From contig CAJNDS010002202.1 in NCBI GenBank assembly GCA_905221605.1, positions 207,501 through 271,500 of the forward strand: a DNA stretch of 64,000 nt, given 5' to 3'. The notes below the pieces were generated by a model, which was not told the DNA's origin, ran no database searches, and saw nothing but the letters and a program-made list of their open reading frames with translations. Within the stretch, counting starts at the first letter, position 1; every line of letters begins with the position of its first letter. Positions 1 through 9,179 of the stretch are shown here, piece after piece. A program made the translations under genes and the position numbers. The stretch comes from Symbiodinium natans (lineage: Eukaryota > Sar > Dinophyceae > Suessiales > Symbiodiniaceae).

Positions 1-720
1 CCATCGCAGGGAACCCTTCTGTCAAGCCTTACCTACAGTCCCAGTGCTGCTAAAGAGAGAGCTAGGGTTCAGGGTTCAGGGTTCAGGGTTCAGGGTTTAG
101 GGTTTAGGGTTTAGGGCTTAGGGTTTAGGGTTTAGGGTTTAGGGTTTAGGGTTTAGGGTTTCGGGCTTCGGGATAAGCTTGAGGATGAAGGCGCCAGGGG
201 TTCAAGGGCTTTGGGCTTTAGGGTTTTGGGCTTTTTTTACGGCTTCAAGGCTTTCTTTCCTTGGCTTTGAGGGTTTGTCGCGTGTTTTCTTTTTGTTTAC
301 GTTCTTTAGGTTTCGGGCAGTATAAAGGGCTTGAGATGCAAGCCAAATTCGAGGCCGTTCTTATATACACTATGTCAAATGATATGGGCCCATATTTCGG
401 ATCCCTGTAAACAAGGGCACGGGGCCATAGTAAGGGTCCATGGTTCCAACCTTAGATTGAGACACTTGTTCTGCAGCTATGGTGGGTGTATGGAGGCTTT
501 CGGGTTTTGAGGGTTTTGTTGGTCTAGGGTTTGCTACTATTCGCTTAAGAACCACCCCTCCCAAAAAAGGCAATAATCACTACGTTGCCCATATACTGCC
601 GAGCCATGGATATCCCTGTGTTTTACTTGACAAGGTCGTCGGCGAAGCCAGTAAGATACTTCATGACCGGCTCGAAGCCGATCATTAGGGCTAGCTTCCT
701 GAAGACTTCGGTGAGGACCA
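1..720. other. Telomere-like array and unique DNA, no supported gene
   Basis: The stretch opens with unique sequence, then a degenerate TTTAGGG array (about 66-170) grading from GGGTTCA to GGGTTTA units. From about 300 to 720 it is mostly unique. On the minus strand, about 735 to 620, an open frame carries the peptide LTGFADDLVK, which resembles the catalytic FADD/YADD box of reverse transcriptases. It stops at once and lacks the other motifs, so I do not call it a gene. Confidence 0.6.
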
Positions 721-728
721 GAGAGAAT

Positions 729-844
729 ACTTGGATGCACTGAGCAGGGTAGCTAGAACTTAAACTTTTAGCTGCCTCAATAAGAAACCCAATAAACCCA
801 AAAAAAGGCTATTAGGATCTAAAGTTACAGTAAAGCACCACAAA
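729..844 (+). mobile_element. Short mobile element, copy 1 (116 bp, 5-bp target duplication)
   Basis: The copy begins CTTGGATGCACT and ends AAAGCACCACAAA. It is bounded by direct repeats GAATA at 724-728 and 845-849. Copies 2 and 3 (1598-1709 and 2930-3043) share both ends and most of the interior, including AATAAACCCAAAA and GGATCTAAAGTTAC. No terminal inverted repeat or open frame is visible, so it is a non-autonomous element of unknown class. A SINE-like or TIR-less DNA element are the alternatives. Confidence 0.75.
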
Positions 845-962
845 GAATAGGGAGGGTGCGAGCTTGCACCCTGGGCTGATGCCTCTCATCGACTCGATGC
901 TGGATTCCCGTCGCGAAGGTGGTAGCAGTCTCCGATGGAGTCCGGAGTCCGGAAACCAGTTG

Positions 963-1109
963 AAGGTTCATGGGACTTAATAACCACTTCTAACTGGGCT
1001 TATAACCCTACTTATAATTGGAATAACCCCTATAAGGCCTTTAGGGGTATTATCAGTAGGGTTATAAGTACAGTTAGAAGTGGCTAGTAAGTCCCATGAA
1101 CCTCCAAGC
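963..1109. mobile_element. Foldback (MITE-like) element
   Basis: Two arms of about 60 bp are inverted copies. GGTTCATGGGACTTA on the left matches TAAGTCCCATGAACC on the right, and both contain CACTTCTAACTG and TTATAACCCTACT on the same folded strand. The loop is near CCTTTAGGGG. Diverged relatives lie at 4852-4960, and partial ones at 3150-3196 and 23168-23215. It abuts a reverse-transcriptase scrap on its right. Confidence 0.7.
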
Positions 1110-1180
1110 AGTTCTTGATCTCGAGGCCAGGCCGTATTGCTCGGCTGTTCTTGTCGAAAGCTTGAGAAAGATCTAGCCGA
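1090..1180 (-). pseudogene. Reverse-transcriptase scrap with motif A
   Basis: Read on the minus strand, about 30 codons contain LDLSQAFDKNSRA, the motif A region of non-LTR reverse transcriptases, where an aspartate binds the catalytic metal. The same eight residues, LDLSQAFD, recur in the better preserved fragment at 43345-43770. Upstream, the frame runs into degenerate GGGTTTATA repeats that translate as RVYRVY, which is not protein-coding. Downstream it runs into the foldback element. It is a dead fragment of a LINE-like element, captured between repeats. The family call is confident only for motif A. Confidence 0.5.
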
Positions 1181-1597
1181 TAAACCCTGTAAACCCGAAA
1201 AAACCCATAAACTCCATAAACCCTAAAAACCCTATAAACCCTATAAACCCTATATATAGGGTTTATACAGATCCTATAGACCCTTTCAACCAAACGAACC
1301 CTATCAACCCCACCCCCCCACCCCTAGACCCTATGACCCCGACATGTTTACCTTAAGAACCCAAAACCTACTTTGGGGTACGTTGCCTAGGAATCTCAGA
1401 TGAAGAACCTCCCCCAAAAGGAACTAGCCTTGAGTGCTTCAGGTCTAGTTAAGTTAAATCTAATCCCTAAAACCTAAAACCTAAACCCTAAACCCTAAAC
1501 CCTAGGGTTTTACGGTTTAAAGGCTCCTCCGCAGCTTGTCGCGGGGCTTGCCCTCCGGCGTGATTGCCTCTTGGAGGTGCCGGTTGCTTAGTGAAAG
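1180..1597. repeat. Degenerate CCCTATAAA/CCCTAAA repeats with direct inverted junction
   Basis: C-strand repeats of seven to nine bases (ACCCTATAA variants) occupy about 1186-1270. Mixed C-rich unique DNA follows. A second C-strand array at 1466-1503 passes directly into a G-strand repeat at 1503-1520 (CCCTAAACCCTAGGGTTT). No gene is visible. Confidence 0.7.
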
Positions 1598-1709
1598 CTT
1601 GGCTGCACTTAGGAGGGTAGCTCTGAATTAACAATTTTGACTGCCTTATTCAGAAACCCAATAAACCCAAAAAGGCTAAGGATCTAAAGTTACGGTAACG
1701 CACCACAAA
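1598..1709 (+). mobile_element. Short mobile element, copy 2 (112 bp, 5-bp target duplication)
   Basis: This copy of the 112-116 bp element begins CTTGGCTGCACT and ends GCACCACAAA. Its flanking duplications are GAAAG at 1593-1597 and 1710-1714. They differ from the GAATA of the other copies, so this was an independent insertion and not part of a larger duplicated block. Confidence 0.75.
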
Positions 1710-1714
1710 GAAAG

Positions 1715-2796
1715 GATTCCTCAAGGGTTTAGGGTTTAAGGATTTGGGGTTTGGGGTTCAGGGTTTGGGGTTTAGGGCCTTCAGATCCCTATGCCTACTG
1801 GTTTATAGGTTGCCTTTGCGTCATATGTCCTATGAGGAGCTTTATAGTAGTCACCCACAATAAAGTAGGTTTTGGGTTCTTAAGGAAGGTTTTGGGATCA
1901 AGGGAAGTTGGGGTTTGGCATGGGGTCCATCTACAAGAGTCTGGATTGTCGTAGTATGTGGTGACTGAGTCCATATGTACGTCCAAGGATACTCTGGGTT
2001 TCGGTTGGTCAGATGTTTACGACTGTGCCAGAACAAATATATACATATATATATATATATATATCCATATACATATACATGTGCTCGAACACCCCCCCCC
2101 CCCCGAGACTTCCAACTAGCAGTATCAGACAAAAAAATGAAAGATGACGGTATTGAAGCGCTTAAAGCAATGTTGCAATAGTATTAGGAAATACTAGTAA
2201 GAGAGTTATGGTGCAATATCCAGGAATTTAGAGTAAGGGTGTACATAATAACTCTGATAGTTAAACAACCCTAAAACTAGACCCAAGAGTAACCCAGAAA
2301 TAAAACAGGGTGCCCTTGTGGGTTTAAAGTGGCTTAGAAGGGAACCTTAACTAAAAAAGAGAACAAGGGCCTACTCTGGGTCTTCCCCCTCCCTTTAGAA
2401 CCCCAAACCCTGAACCTTAAACCCCAAACCCTGAACCCTAAACCCAAACTAAAATCTTCTCTGAGAGAGCGGCCACAGCATGGCGTGCGCGGTCGCGACG
2501 TTGCTGGCGGCTCTGGCGTCGACCTTGGGGAGGGTGAGAGCCCTGAACCCTGAACCCTGAAACCCTAACCCCAAACCAAGACCCGATACACAATGCCCTA
2601 TACCCTATGCCCTATACCCTATGCCCTATGCCCTATGCCCGAAACCCAAAACCCAAAACCCTAAACCCCAAACCCTAAACCCAGAGCCACAAACGCCAAA
2701 AAACCCTGCATAAACCACAATCCTTCAATCAACATCTCGCCTCCCATGGCCCCATGGCATGGACGCATGCCATCACACGCGCTCTGCTTTATCAAA
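1715..2796. other. Mosaic with microsatellite, C-run and telomere-like arrays
   Basis: G-strand heptamers (1725-1780) are followed by unique DNA with an AT-rich TA/CA microsatellite (2039-2081) and a run of about 14 C (2091-2105). Next comes a copy of the ACCCAAGAGTAAC dispersed repeat (2278-2392), then C-strand arrays at 2398-2455 and 2535-2695. Around 2480 a short frame starts MACAVATLLAALA and meets a donor-like AGGGTGAG. It is too short to call a gene. Confidence 0.6.
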
Positions 2797-2830
2797 CATC
2801 ACTTCCTAGACCCAGGAGAAATAGGATTCA
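2797..2830 (+). other. Related empty site of the short mobile element
   Basis: The sequence CATCACTTCCTAGACCC followed by AGGAGAAATAGGATT matches the two flanks of copy 3 (CATCACTTCC...GACCCAGGAG, then GAATAGGATT), joined without the 114-bp insert and with only one copy of the target. This looks like a paralogous unoccupied site and supports the element boundaries. Confidence 0.6.
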
Positions 2831-2929
2831 GAGTTTAGGGTTTAGGGTTCAGGGTTTGGGGTTGAGGGTTTAGGGTTTAGGGTTTAGGGTCAGACATCAC
2901 TTCCTGGCTTCCTGGACCCAGGAGGAATA

Positions 2930-3043
2930 CTTGGCTGCACTCAGAAGGTAGCTATAAATGATATTTTTAGTTGCCTTAGTATACTAGGAAACCCAATAAA
3001 CCCAAAAGGCTAGGGATCTAAAGTTACGGTAAAGCACCACAAA
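2930..3043 (+). mobile_element. Short mobile element, copy 3 (114 bp, 5-bp target duplication)
   Basis: The element begins CTTGGCTGCACT and ends AAAGCACCACAAA, flanked by GAATA at 2925-2929 and 3044-3048. Its left flank duplicates the sequence at 2797-2830, which lacks the insert. G-strand telomere-like arrays surround it. Confidence 0.8.
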
Positions 3044-3210
3044 GAATAGGATTTAGGGCTTGGGGCTCAGGGTTTGGGGTTTAGGGTTTGGAGTTTAGGG
3101 TTTGGAGTTCAGGGTTTGGGGTTTAGGGTTTAGCTAAGGCTCCCTCTACTTGGAGGTTCAGGGCACTTATAACCCCAATTATAACTGTACTTTTAGGGTT
3201 TAGGGTTTGG

Positions 3211-3320
3211 GGTTCAGCATCTCCAGTTCAAGCATTCACTAGTCAAGCTCGCTATTCTGATATCGAATATATACCCACCCACCCTTTGGATCCCATAACA
3301 TTAGAAAAATATTTTAGTTT
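3211..3320 (+). repeat. Cassette family left end, copy 1
   Basis: This conserved block of about 100 bp directly follows a G-strand telomere-like array. It begins TTCAGCATCTCCAGTTCAAG, contains ACCCACCCACCC, and ends near CCCATAACATTAGAAAAATA. The same block opens three other cassettes at 5428, 40082 and 41085, each followed by different or partly different tandem cargo. Confidence 0.75.
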
Positions 3321-3339
3321 TTAACGGACCCAAAACCCG

Positions 3340-4800
3340 AAATCTAATCTAGCCCACCCAAAACCGTCGATTTCAGTACCAAAAAATAGCATTTTTAACT
3401 AGGACCGAACCGATCCTGGGTCCCCCTCATTTGGTGTGTTTTTGGAAGCAAACTTTCCCTCTCAAGGGGGGGTCGGAGTTTGAGGCAAGGGGGGGTCTCC
3501 GAAGACTATTTTGCCTTTAAAATTGAGAAATACGACCCCCTCTTGACCAAAACTAGGCTGTGAAAAGGCCGCGGGCAGTCCTTCATCAGAACTGAAGGAA
3601 AAAACCCTGAAACACCCGGATAAACATTGAAAACCTTAAAAACACTGAAAAATTCTGAAAAACCTTGAAAAACCATGAAAACTTGAAATTCTGAAACCGG
3701 TGAAGGCTCGGTTTGGCCAAAAATCCAGAAAACGAGAGCCCACCCAGAACCGTCGATTAGTACCCGGGCCGATCCTGGGGTCCCCCTCGTTTGGAATGTT
3801 TTTGGAAGCAAACTTTCCCTCTCAAGGGGGGGTCGGAGTTTGAGGCAAGGGGGGTCTCCGAAGACTATTTTGCCTTTAAAATTGAAAAATACGACCCCCC
3901 CTTGACCAAAACTAGGCTGTGAAAAGGTCGCGGGGGCAGTCCTTCGGGGGGTCGGAGTTTGAGGCAAGGGGGGGTCTCAGAAGACTATTTTGCCTTTAAA
4001 ATTGAAAAATACGACCCCCCCTTGACCAAAACTAGGCTGTGAAAAGGTCGCGGGGGCGGCCCTTCATCAGAATTGAGGGTTACAAACCCTGAAATATCCT
4101 GAAAAACATTGAAAAACCTTGAAAAACACTGAAAAACTCTGAAAAACCTTGAAAAACCTTGAAAAAACTCGGGGAAAAGAAAAACACGACCCCCCCTTGA
4201 CCAAAACTAGGCTGTGAAAAGGTCGCGGCGGGGCAGTCCTTCAGAATTGAGGGTTTTTTCCCTGAAATATCCTGAAAAACATTGAAAAACCTTGAAAAAC
4301 CTTGAAAAACACTGGAAAAACTTTGAAAAACCTTGAGAAACCGTGAAAAACTTGAAATTCTGAAACTGGTGAAGGCTCGGTTTTGGTCAAAATCCAGAAA
4401 ACGAGAGCCCACCCAGAACCGTCGATTTCAGTACTAAAAAATAGCATTTTTAACTAGGACCGAACCGATCCTGGGTCCCCCTCATTTGGTGTGTTTTTGG
4501 AAGCAAACTTTCCCTCTCAAGGGGGGGTCGGAGTTTGAGGCAAGGGGGGGTCTCCGAAGACTATTTTGCCTTTAAAATTGAGAAATACGACCCCCTCTTG
4601 ACCAAAACTAGGCTGTGAAAAGGTCGCGGGGGCAGTCCTTCATCAGAACTGAAGGAAAAAAACCCTGAAACACCCGGATAAACATTGAAAAACCTTGAAA
4701 AACACTGAAAAACTCTGAAAAACCTTGAAAAACCTTGAAAAAACTCGGGGAAAAGGAAAATCACCATTGCCCACTTTTGAGGCTGAAAATCACCGTTGCC
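3340..4800. repeat. Tandem GGGGTCGGAG-type array (cassette 1 cargo)
   Basis: The array has about five imperfect units. Each unit has up to four parts: TTTGGAAGCAAACTTTCCC, GGGGGGTCGGAGTTTGAGGC, GACCAAAACTAGGCTGTG, and runs of a ten-base word (TTGAAAAACC) that make phenylalanine-rich open frames on the minus strand. Units begin near 3421, 3781, 3945, 4180 and 4470, and several are truncated. The minus-strand frames (3506-3967, 4080-4412 and others) are by-products of the repeat. A diverged relative is the cargo of cassette 4 (41370-41690). Confidence 0.75.
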
Positions 4801-4840
4801 CACTTTTGAATTAGGGTTTAAATTCATTATGATAGAGAGG
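4801..4840 (+). repeat. Cassette family right end, copy 1
   Basis: TTTAAATTCATTATGATAGAGAGG immediately precedes a new TTTAGGG array (the 24-base block ends at 4840). Cassette 3 ends with the related TTTAAGTTATATATGAAAG followed by AGAGG at 40992-41015, again joined straight to TTTAGGG. The shared right end suggests a bounded mobile unit. Confidence 0.6.
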
Positions 4841-5427
4841 TTTAGGGTTTAGGGGTACCTATAACCCCAATTATAACTGTACTTACAAGCCCCCTAAGTC
4901 CCCTAAGTAGGTTCTAAGTAGACGTATGACTGGGGTTATAAGTACCCATGAACCTCCAAGCAACCTAGGAATAAAAAAGGGTACCCTTTTTTGGTTTTAA
5001 GGAGATGATAAGGGAACCGCATCCCTAAACCCTAAACCCTAAACCCTAAACCCTAAACCCTAAATCCTAAACCCTAAACCCTAAACCCTAAACCCCAAAC
5101 CCTAAAAGACATAAGGGTCAACTCCGGGTCCTAGCTTCTTGCTGAACCCGGCCCCCGAATCTACATGAACGACTGGCTTGGGGTTTTGGCTTTAGGGCTT
5201 TAGGGCTCTAGGGTTTAGGGTTTTAGGGTTTTAGGGTTTTAGGGTTTAGGGTTTAGGGTTTAGGGTTTAGGGTTTAGGGTTTAGGGCTTTAGGGCTCTAG
5301 GGCTTTAGGGCTTTAGGGCTTTAGGGCTTTAGGGCTCTAGGGCTTTAGGGCTTTAGGGCTTTAGGGCTCTGGGGCTTTAGGGCTTTAGGGCTTTAGGGCT
5401 TTAGGGCTTAGGGTTTAGGGTTTAGGG
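4841..5427. repeat. Telomere-like arrays with foldback element
   Basis: A diverged copy of the foldback family (4852-4960) is followed by half of a dispersed GGGTACCCTTTTTTGG repeat. Next is a C-strand CCCTAAA array (5023-5105). After a short unique gap comes a G-strand array (5205-5427) in which stretches are homogenised to the octamer GGGCTTTA or GGGCTCTA. No gene is visible. Confidence 0.8.
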
Positions 5428-5530
5428 TTCAGCATCTCAAGTCCAAGCCTTCACTAGTCAAGCAATTACTCCAGGAAAATACCCACCCGCCCAAATAATC
5501 CCACAACATTAAGAAAATATTTCACTTATA
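5428..5530 (+). repeat. Cassette family left end, copy 2
   Basis: The block begins TTCAGCATCTCAAGTCCAAG and contains ACCCACCCGCCC and CCCACAACATTAAGAAAATA. It matches the left ends at 3211, 40082 and 41085. Confidence 0.75.
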
Positions 5531-5532
5531 GA

Positions 5533-5885
5533 ACGACCTTGCCCCATGACAAAATGACCTTGCCCAGTAAAATAATATTACCTTGCCCAGTAAAGGGGTG
5601 ACTGGGCGAGGTCATTTTTGTTACTGGGCAAGGTCAGGTTTTTACTGGGCAAGGTTATTTTGTTTATTGGGCAAGGTCGTTTTCAGGCCCAACCACATTG
5701 CCCAGTAAAAATTGACCTTGCCCAGTAAAAAATGACCTTGCCCAGTAAAAGGGTTACTGGGCAAGGTCATTTCTTGTACTGGGCAAGGTCATTTTCTTAC
5801 TGGGCAAGGTCATTTTTGTTACTGGGCAAGGTCGTGTTTTTGGACTGAACGACCTTACCCAGTACACAAATGACCTTGCCCAGGC
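5533..5885. repeat. Bidirectional TTGCCCAGTAAA array (cassette 2 cargo)
   Basis: About 15 units of a roughly 16-21 bp word (ACCTTGCCCAGTAAAA) are arranged in blocks of opposite orientation, so the array can fold on itself. The same word makes up the cargo of cassette 3, about 35 kb away. The predicted minus-strand frame (5754-5996) runs through the repeat and is not a gene. Confidence 0.85.
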
Positions 5886-6568
5886 CAATGTAAGTACGGG
5901 TACTGGATGGAGACGGATTACTTTAAGCAAGGTATTTGTGCTTGCAAGCTCCACAAATCCTGAACCCTTATGCAGAGGAACCGCACACCAGCTCAAGTCC
6001 CAGCCTCCAGCCTGCTTTCAAACCCCTAAACTCTACCTTCCTGCAAAAAGGTAGGCTTCGGGTTCTTAAGGCAAGCCCGAACAGCCAAGGCAACTGCTGC
6101 ATCAACGAAAGGAAACAAGAAGTTGTTTAAGCTCAGCAGTTACGGTGCAAGAAAGCCCTCACCCTAAACCCTAAACCCTAAACCCTAAAGCCTAAACCCC
6201 TGCACCCCACATGGATTGCCTTCGGCAGTTGATGCGAATTCGAGGTTCCAGCACACCCATCTTGGGTAGCCCGGACAGTTGCAAAGAAGGGCCCGTCTGG
6301 TGAGTTGCCGAAAAGCAGCTGGTGCTCTTGGTAATGAAAGTCCTAAACCCTAAACCCTAAACCCTAAACCCTGAAACCTGAACCCTAAACCCTAAACCCT
6401 AAACCCTAAACCCATAGCAGGCACCCGCGACGTCAGCGCCTCCCCAAGGATGCCCTCCCCACATAGAATTTTCAATCATATTCGGAATTGCAGCGGAACC
6501 CTACACCTGAAACCCACAGACCCCACACACCGTTGGCTTAAGGGTAGATAAATGGTCCCTTGGGGCAC
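5886..6568. other. Unique islands between CCCTAAA arrays
   Basis: About 270 bp of unique DNA (5890-6155) is followed by C-strand arrays at 6162-6200 and 6342-6412 that enclose a 140-bp island. On the minus strand of that island, about 40 codons are open (including QLLFGNSPDGPFFATVRA). This is coding-like but unrecognised. Confidence 0.5.
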
Positions 6569-7440
6569 CCTAAACCCTAAACCCTAAACCCTAAACCCTA
6601 AACCCTAAACCCTAAACCCTAAACCCTAAACTATATACTCTTATTTGACCTATATAGCCTTTGAACTCAAGCTCCCACACCATATAGACCATGTAACTCC
6701 TCCTGGATTCTCGGCCACTTTGGGCCCCTAAAACCCCCGAAGCTCTCAAAGCCCCTGAAATGCTAAAACTCTCAACAGGGTTTAGGGTTTAGGGTTTAGG
6801 GTTTAGGGTTTAGGGTTTAGGGTTTAGGGTTTACCCTAAAGCCTAAACCCTAAACCTCCAAACCCTAGAGCCCTCAACCCTAGAAACCTGACACCTTTAA
6901 AGCCTAAAGCCCTAAAGCCCTAAACTCCGAAAACAAAAAAAACACTTGAACCCTATAAACCCTAAAATACCTCAAGCCCCACAAGCCTAAAAGCTCTAAA
7001 CAACCAGAGCCCTAAACCCGAAACACTACACCCGAAACCCTAAACCCTAAACCCTAAACCCGAAACCCTAAACCCTAAACCCTAAACCCCTAAACCCCTA
7101 AACCCTGAACCCCCCCGATCCGGGTCGCTCGCGATGCAACACCAAGGCTGCCGAGCGCTGAGCAGCTTGGCCTTAGGGGTTGAAGGGGTTGAAGGGGTTG
7201 AAGGGGTTTAGGGTTTAGGGTTTAGGGTTTAGGGTTTAGGGTTTAGGGTTTAGGGTTTAGCGTTTAGGGTTTACGGTTTACGGTTTGAGGGTTTCGGTTT
7301 AGAGTTTTAGGGGGTTGGGGTTCAGGGTTTTGGGTTTCGGGTTTGGGGTTGAGGATTGACGGATTAGGGGTTAGGGGTTTGGGAGCTTGGGGGTTAGGGT
7401 TTCGGGGGTGTTGGGGTTCAGAATGGAGGCTTGGAGTTTA
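6569..7440. repeat. Telomere-like arrays with head-to-head junction at 6832
   Basis: A C-strand array (6569-6631) is followed by a G-strand array (6779-6832) that passes without a gap into C-strand repeats (GGGTTTACCCTAAAGCC). The orientation is that of a telomere-telomere fusion. C-strand repeats continue to about 7110, then G-strand repeats decay from 7205 to 7440. Confidence 0.8.
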
Positions 7441-8900
7441 GGATTGAGGGTTAGGGGTAGAAGGGTGGTGGGTGGGCTTGAGGTTCAGAATACCGGTACA
7501 CAGACATAAACATACATGAGTAGGTAGAGACTGAGGGGTCACGACAGCAGAGAAAGAAGAAACCACTTCCGTGCTCTACCCAGACCCCTGGGAGTATCCA
7601 AAAAGTAGATCCCTTTAAGGGTTCCTAACAATGCCAATGCTAGTTTAGGGCTTAAACCCAAAACCCAAAACCCGAAACCCAAAACCCTCAGCCCAAAACC
7701 CGAAACCGCGAAACCCCGAAACCCGAACCTAAAGCCGAAACCCTACACCCCGAAACCCGAACCCCAAAGCCAAAACCCTGAACCCTGAACCGCTATTTGG
7801 GGGCTCTGCTTTTTGGATCCTCCCATTGGTGTAGTACAAGGTGGCGACAGGGAGGTGCCTTGAGGCACGAGTTCACCCACGGCTGGCGCAGTGGGGTTTA
7901 GGGTTTTAGGGGTTAGGGTTTTGGGGTTTAGGGTTTAGGTTTTTAGGGTTTAGGGCCAACTGCCTTGCGCAAGCCTTTCTGTGCAAGCTCTCGTTGCTTG
8001 CAGGCTGTTCAACTGCTGCTTCTGTCCTGCTGGCCTTTGACGACGTTTAGGGTTTAGGGTTTAGGGTTTAGGGTTTAGGGTTTAGGGTTTAGGGTTGAGG
8101 GTTTAGGGTTTGGGGTTTAGGGCTTAGGGCGGCCGCAGCGCAGGGCGGCACGTCAGCAGAAGTGCAACCGCCTCTGCCTGCCAAAGTAGCCAGTTTTTAA
8201 GAGCGACTCTACCTTGGACCCAAATGAGCTGGCACCCTTGGGTTCGGGGACCCGACCCTCGAAGGGAGTACCCCTAAACCCTAAACCCTAAACCCTAAAC
8301 CCTAAAACCCTAAACCCTAAACCCTAAGCCCTAAGCCCCGTTGAAGATCCTTAAGGCTGTAGAAGGGCCCTATTGCGAGAATGTTAGGGGCAACGTTTAG
8401 GGGTACAACCTTAGGGGGTACGAGTTTTAACCCCTTGGTACAAGAACTGTCTTAATCCCTTGCCTAAACCCTAAACCCTAAACCCTAAACCCTAAACCTA
8501 AACCCTAAACCCTCAGTTTCCATGAATCCGATCGCTTTCGAGGACGCGGCGGTGGTGCTCCTGGGCCCAGGCCTCACAGTCCTTCGGTAGGTCTTGGGGT
8601 TTTCGGTTTAGGGATCTAGGGTTAGGGTTTAGGGTTTAAGGTTTAGGGCTTAGGGTTTAGGGTCTAGGGTTTAGGGTTTAGGGTCTAGGGTTTAGGGTTT
8701 AGGGTTTAGGGTTTAAAGTTTAGGGTTTAGGGTTTAGAGTCCGAGGTATGGGGTTGCGGGTTTAGCGGTTAGGGTTTGTGAAGTCTGTGTCTCCAGACCC
8801 CATGCGAAGGGCGGCTTGAATGCCAGCGGCTGAAGCCGCGATGTGTCACCATAGGACCCTAAACCCTAAACCCTAAACCCTGAACCCTAAACCCTAAACC
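7441..8900. other. Alternating telomere-like arrays and short unique islands
   Basis: Arrays in the C orientation lie near 7650-7790, 8274-8335, 8464-8513 and 8858-8913. Arrays in the G orientation lie near 7892-7958, 8047-8130 and 8600-8745. The islands between them are 60-150 bp long. I see no recognisable gene in them. Confidence 0.7.
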
Positions 8901-9176
8901 CTAAACCCTAAACCCGGTGTGAGGTATGGCGGATGGCCACCTTGACCGTCCAAAGACGATCTGGCCTGCGACGAGTTGAGGATGGTGCGCAAGCGCCTCA
9001 TGGTACCCAATGACAGCACCGGCATAGAAGGCACAAGGCTTGACTTGCGCTCTGCCACGCACGAAGGAAAGTGCGTTCAGCCGGAATCTGGCAAGTTTGG
9101 CCGTCTCATCGAAAGCGGGAACATCGGACGAAGTGACGTTGCCTTTGTAACCAGCAACCGAGCGAACCGCTAGAAA
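8901..9176 (-). pseudogene. Exon-like open frame of unknown function between opposed arrays
   Basis: On the minus strand, 91 codons are open from just after a TGA at 9177-9179 to a TAG supplied by the telomere-like repeat at 8901-8903. The peptide has normal complexity (for example GYKGNVTSSDVPAFDETAK and VKPCAFYAGAVIGYHEALA). There is no start codon near its beginning, so if real it is an internal exon or a gene fragment. It sits between a CCCTAAA array on the left and a TTTAGGG-like repeat on the right, and its last residues are translated repeat. I do not recognise the family. The competing plus-strand frame (8976-9173) looks less protein-like. Confidence 0.45.
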
Positions 9177-9179
9177 TCA

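Noticed and set aside
2480..2540. First exon starting MACAVATLLAALA with a donor site
   Set aside because: About 20 codons of biased composition next to degenerate repeat; not enough to support a gene.
3506..4827. Phenylalanine-rich minus-strand frames as a membrane protein
   Set aside because: They come from the TTGAAAAACC word of the cassette 1 array.
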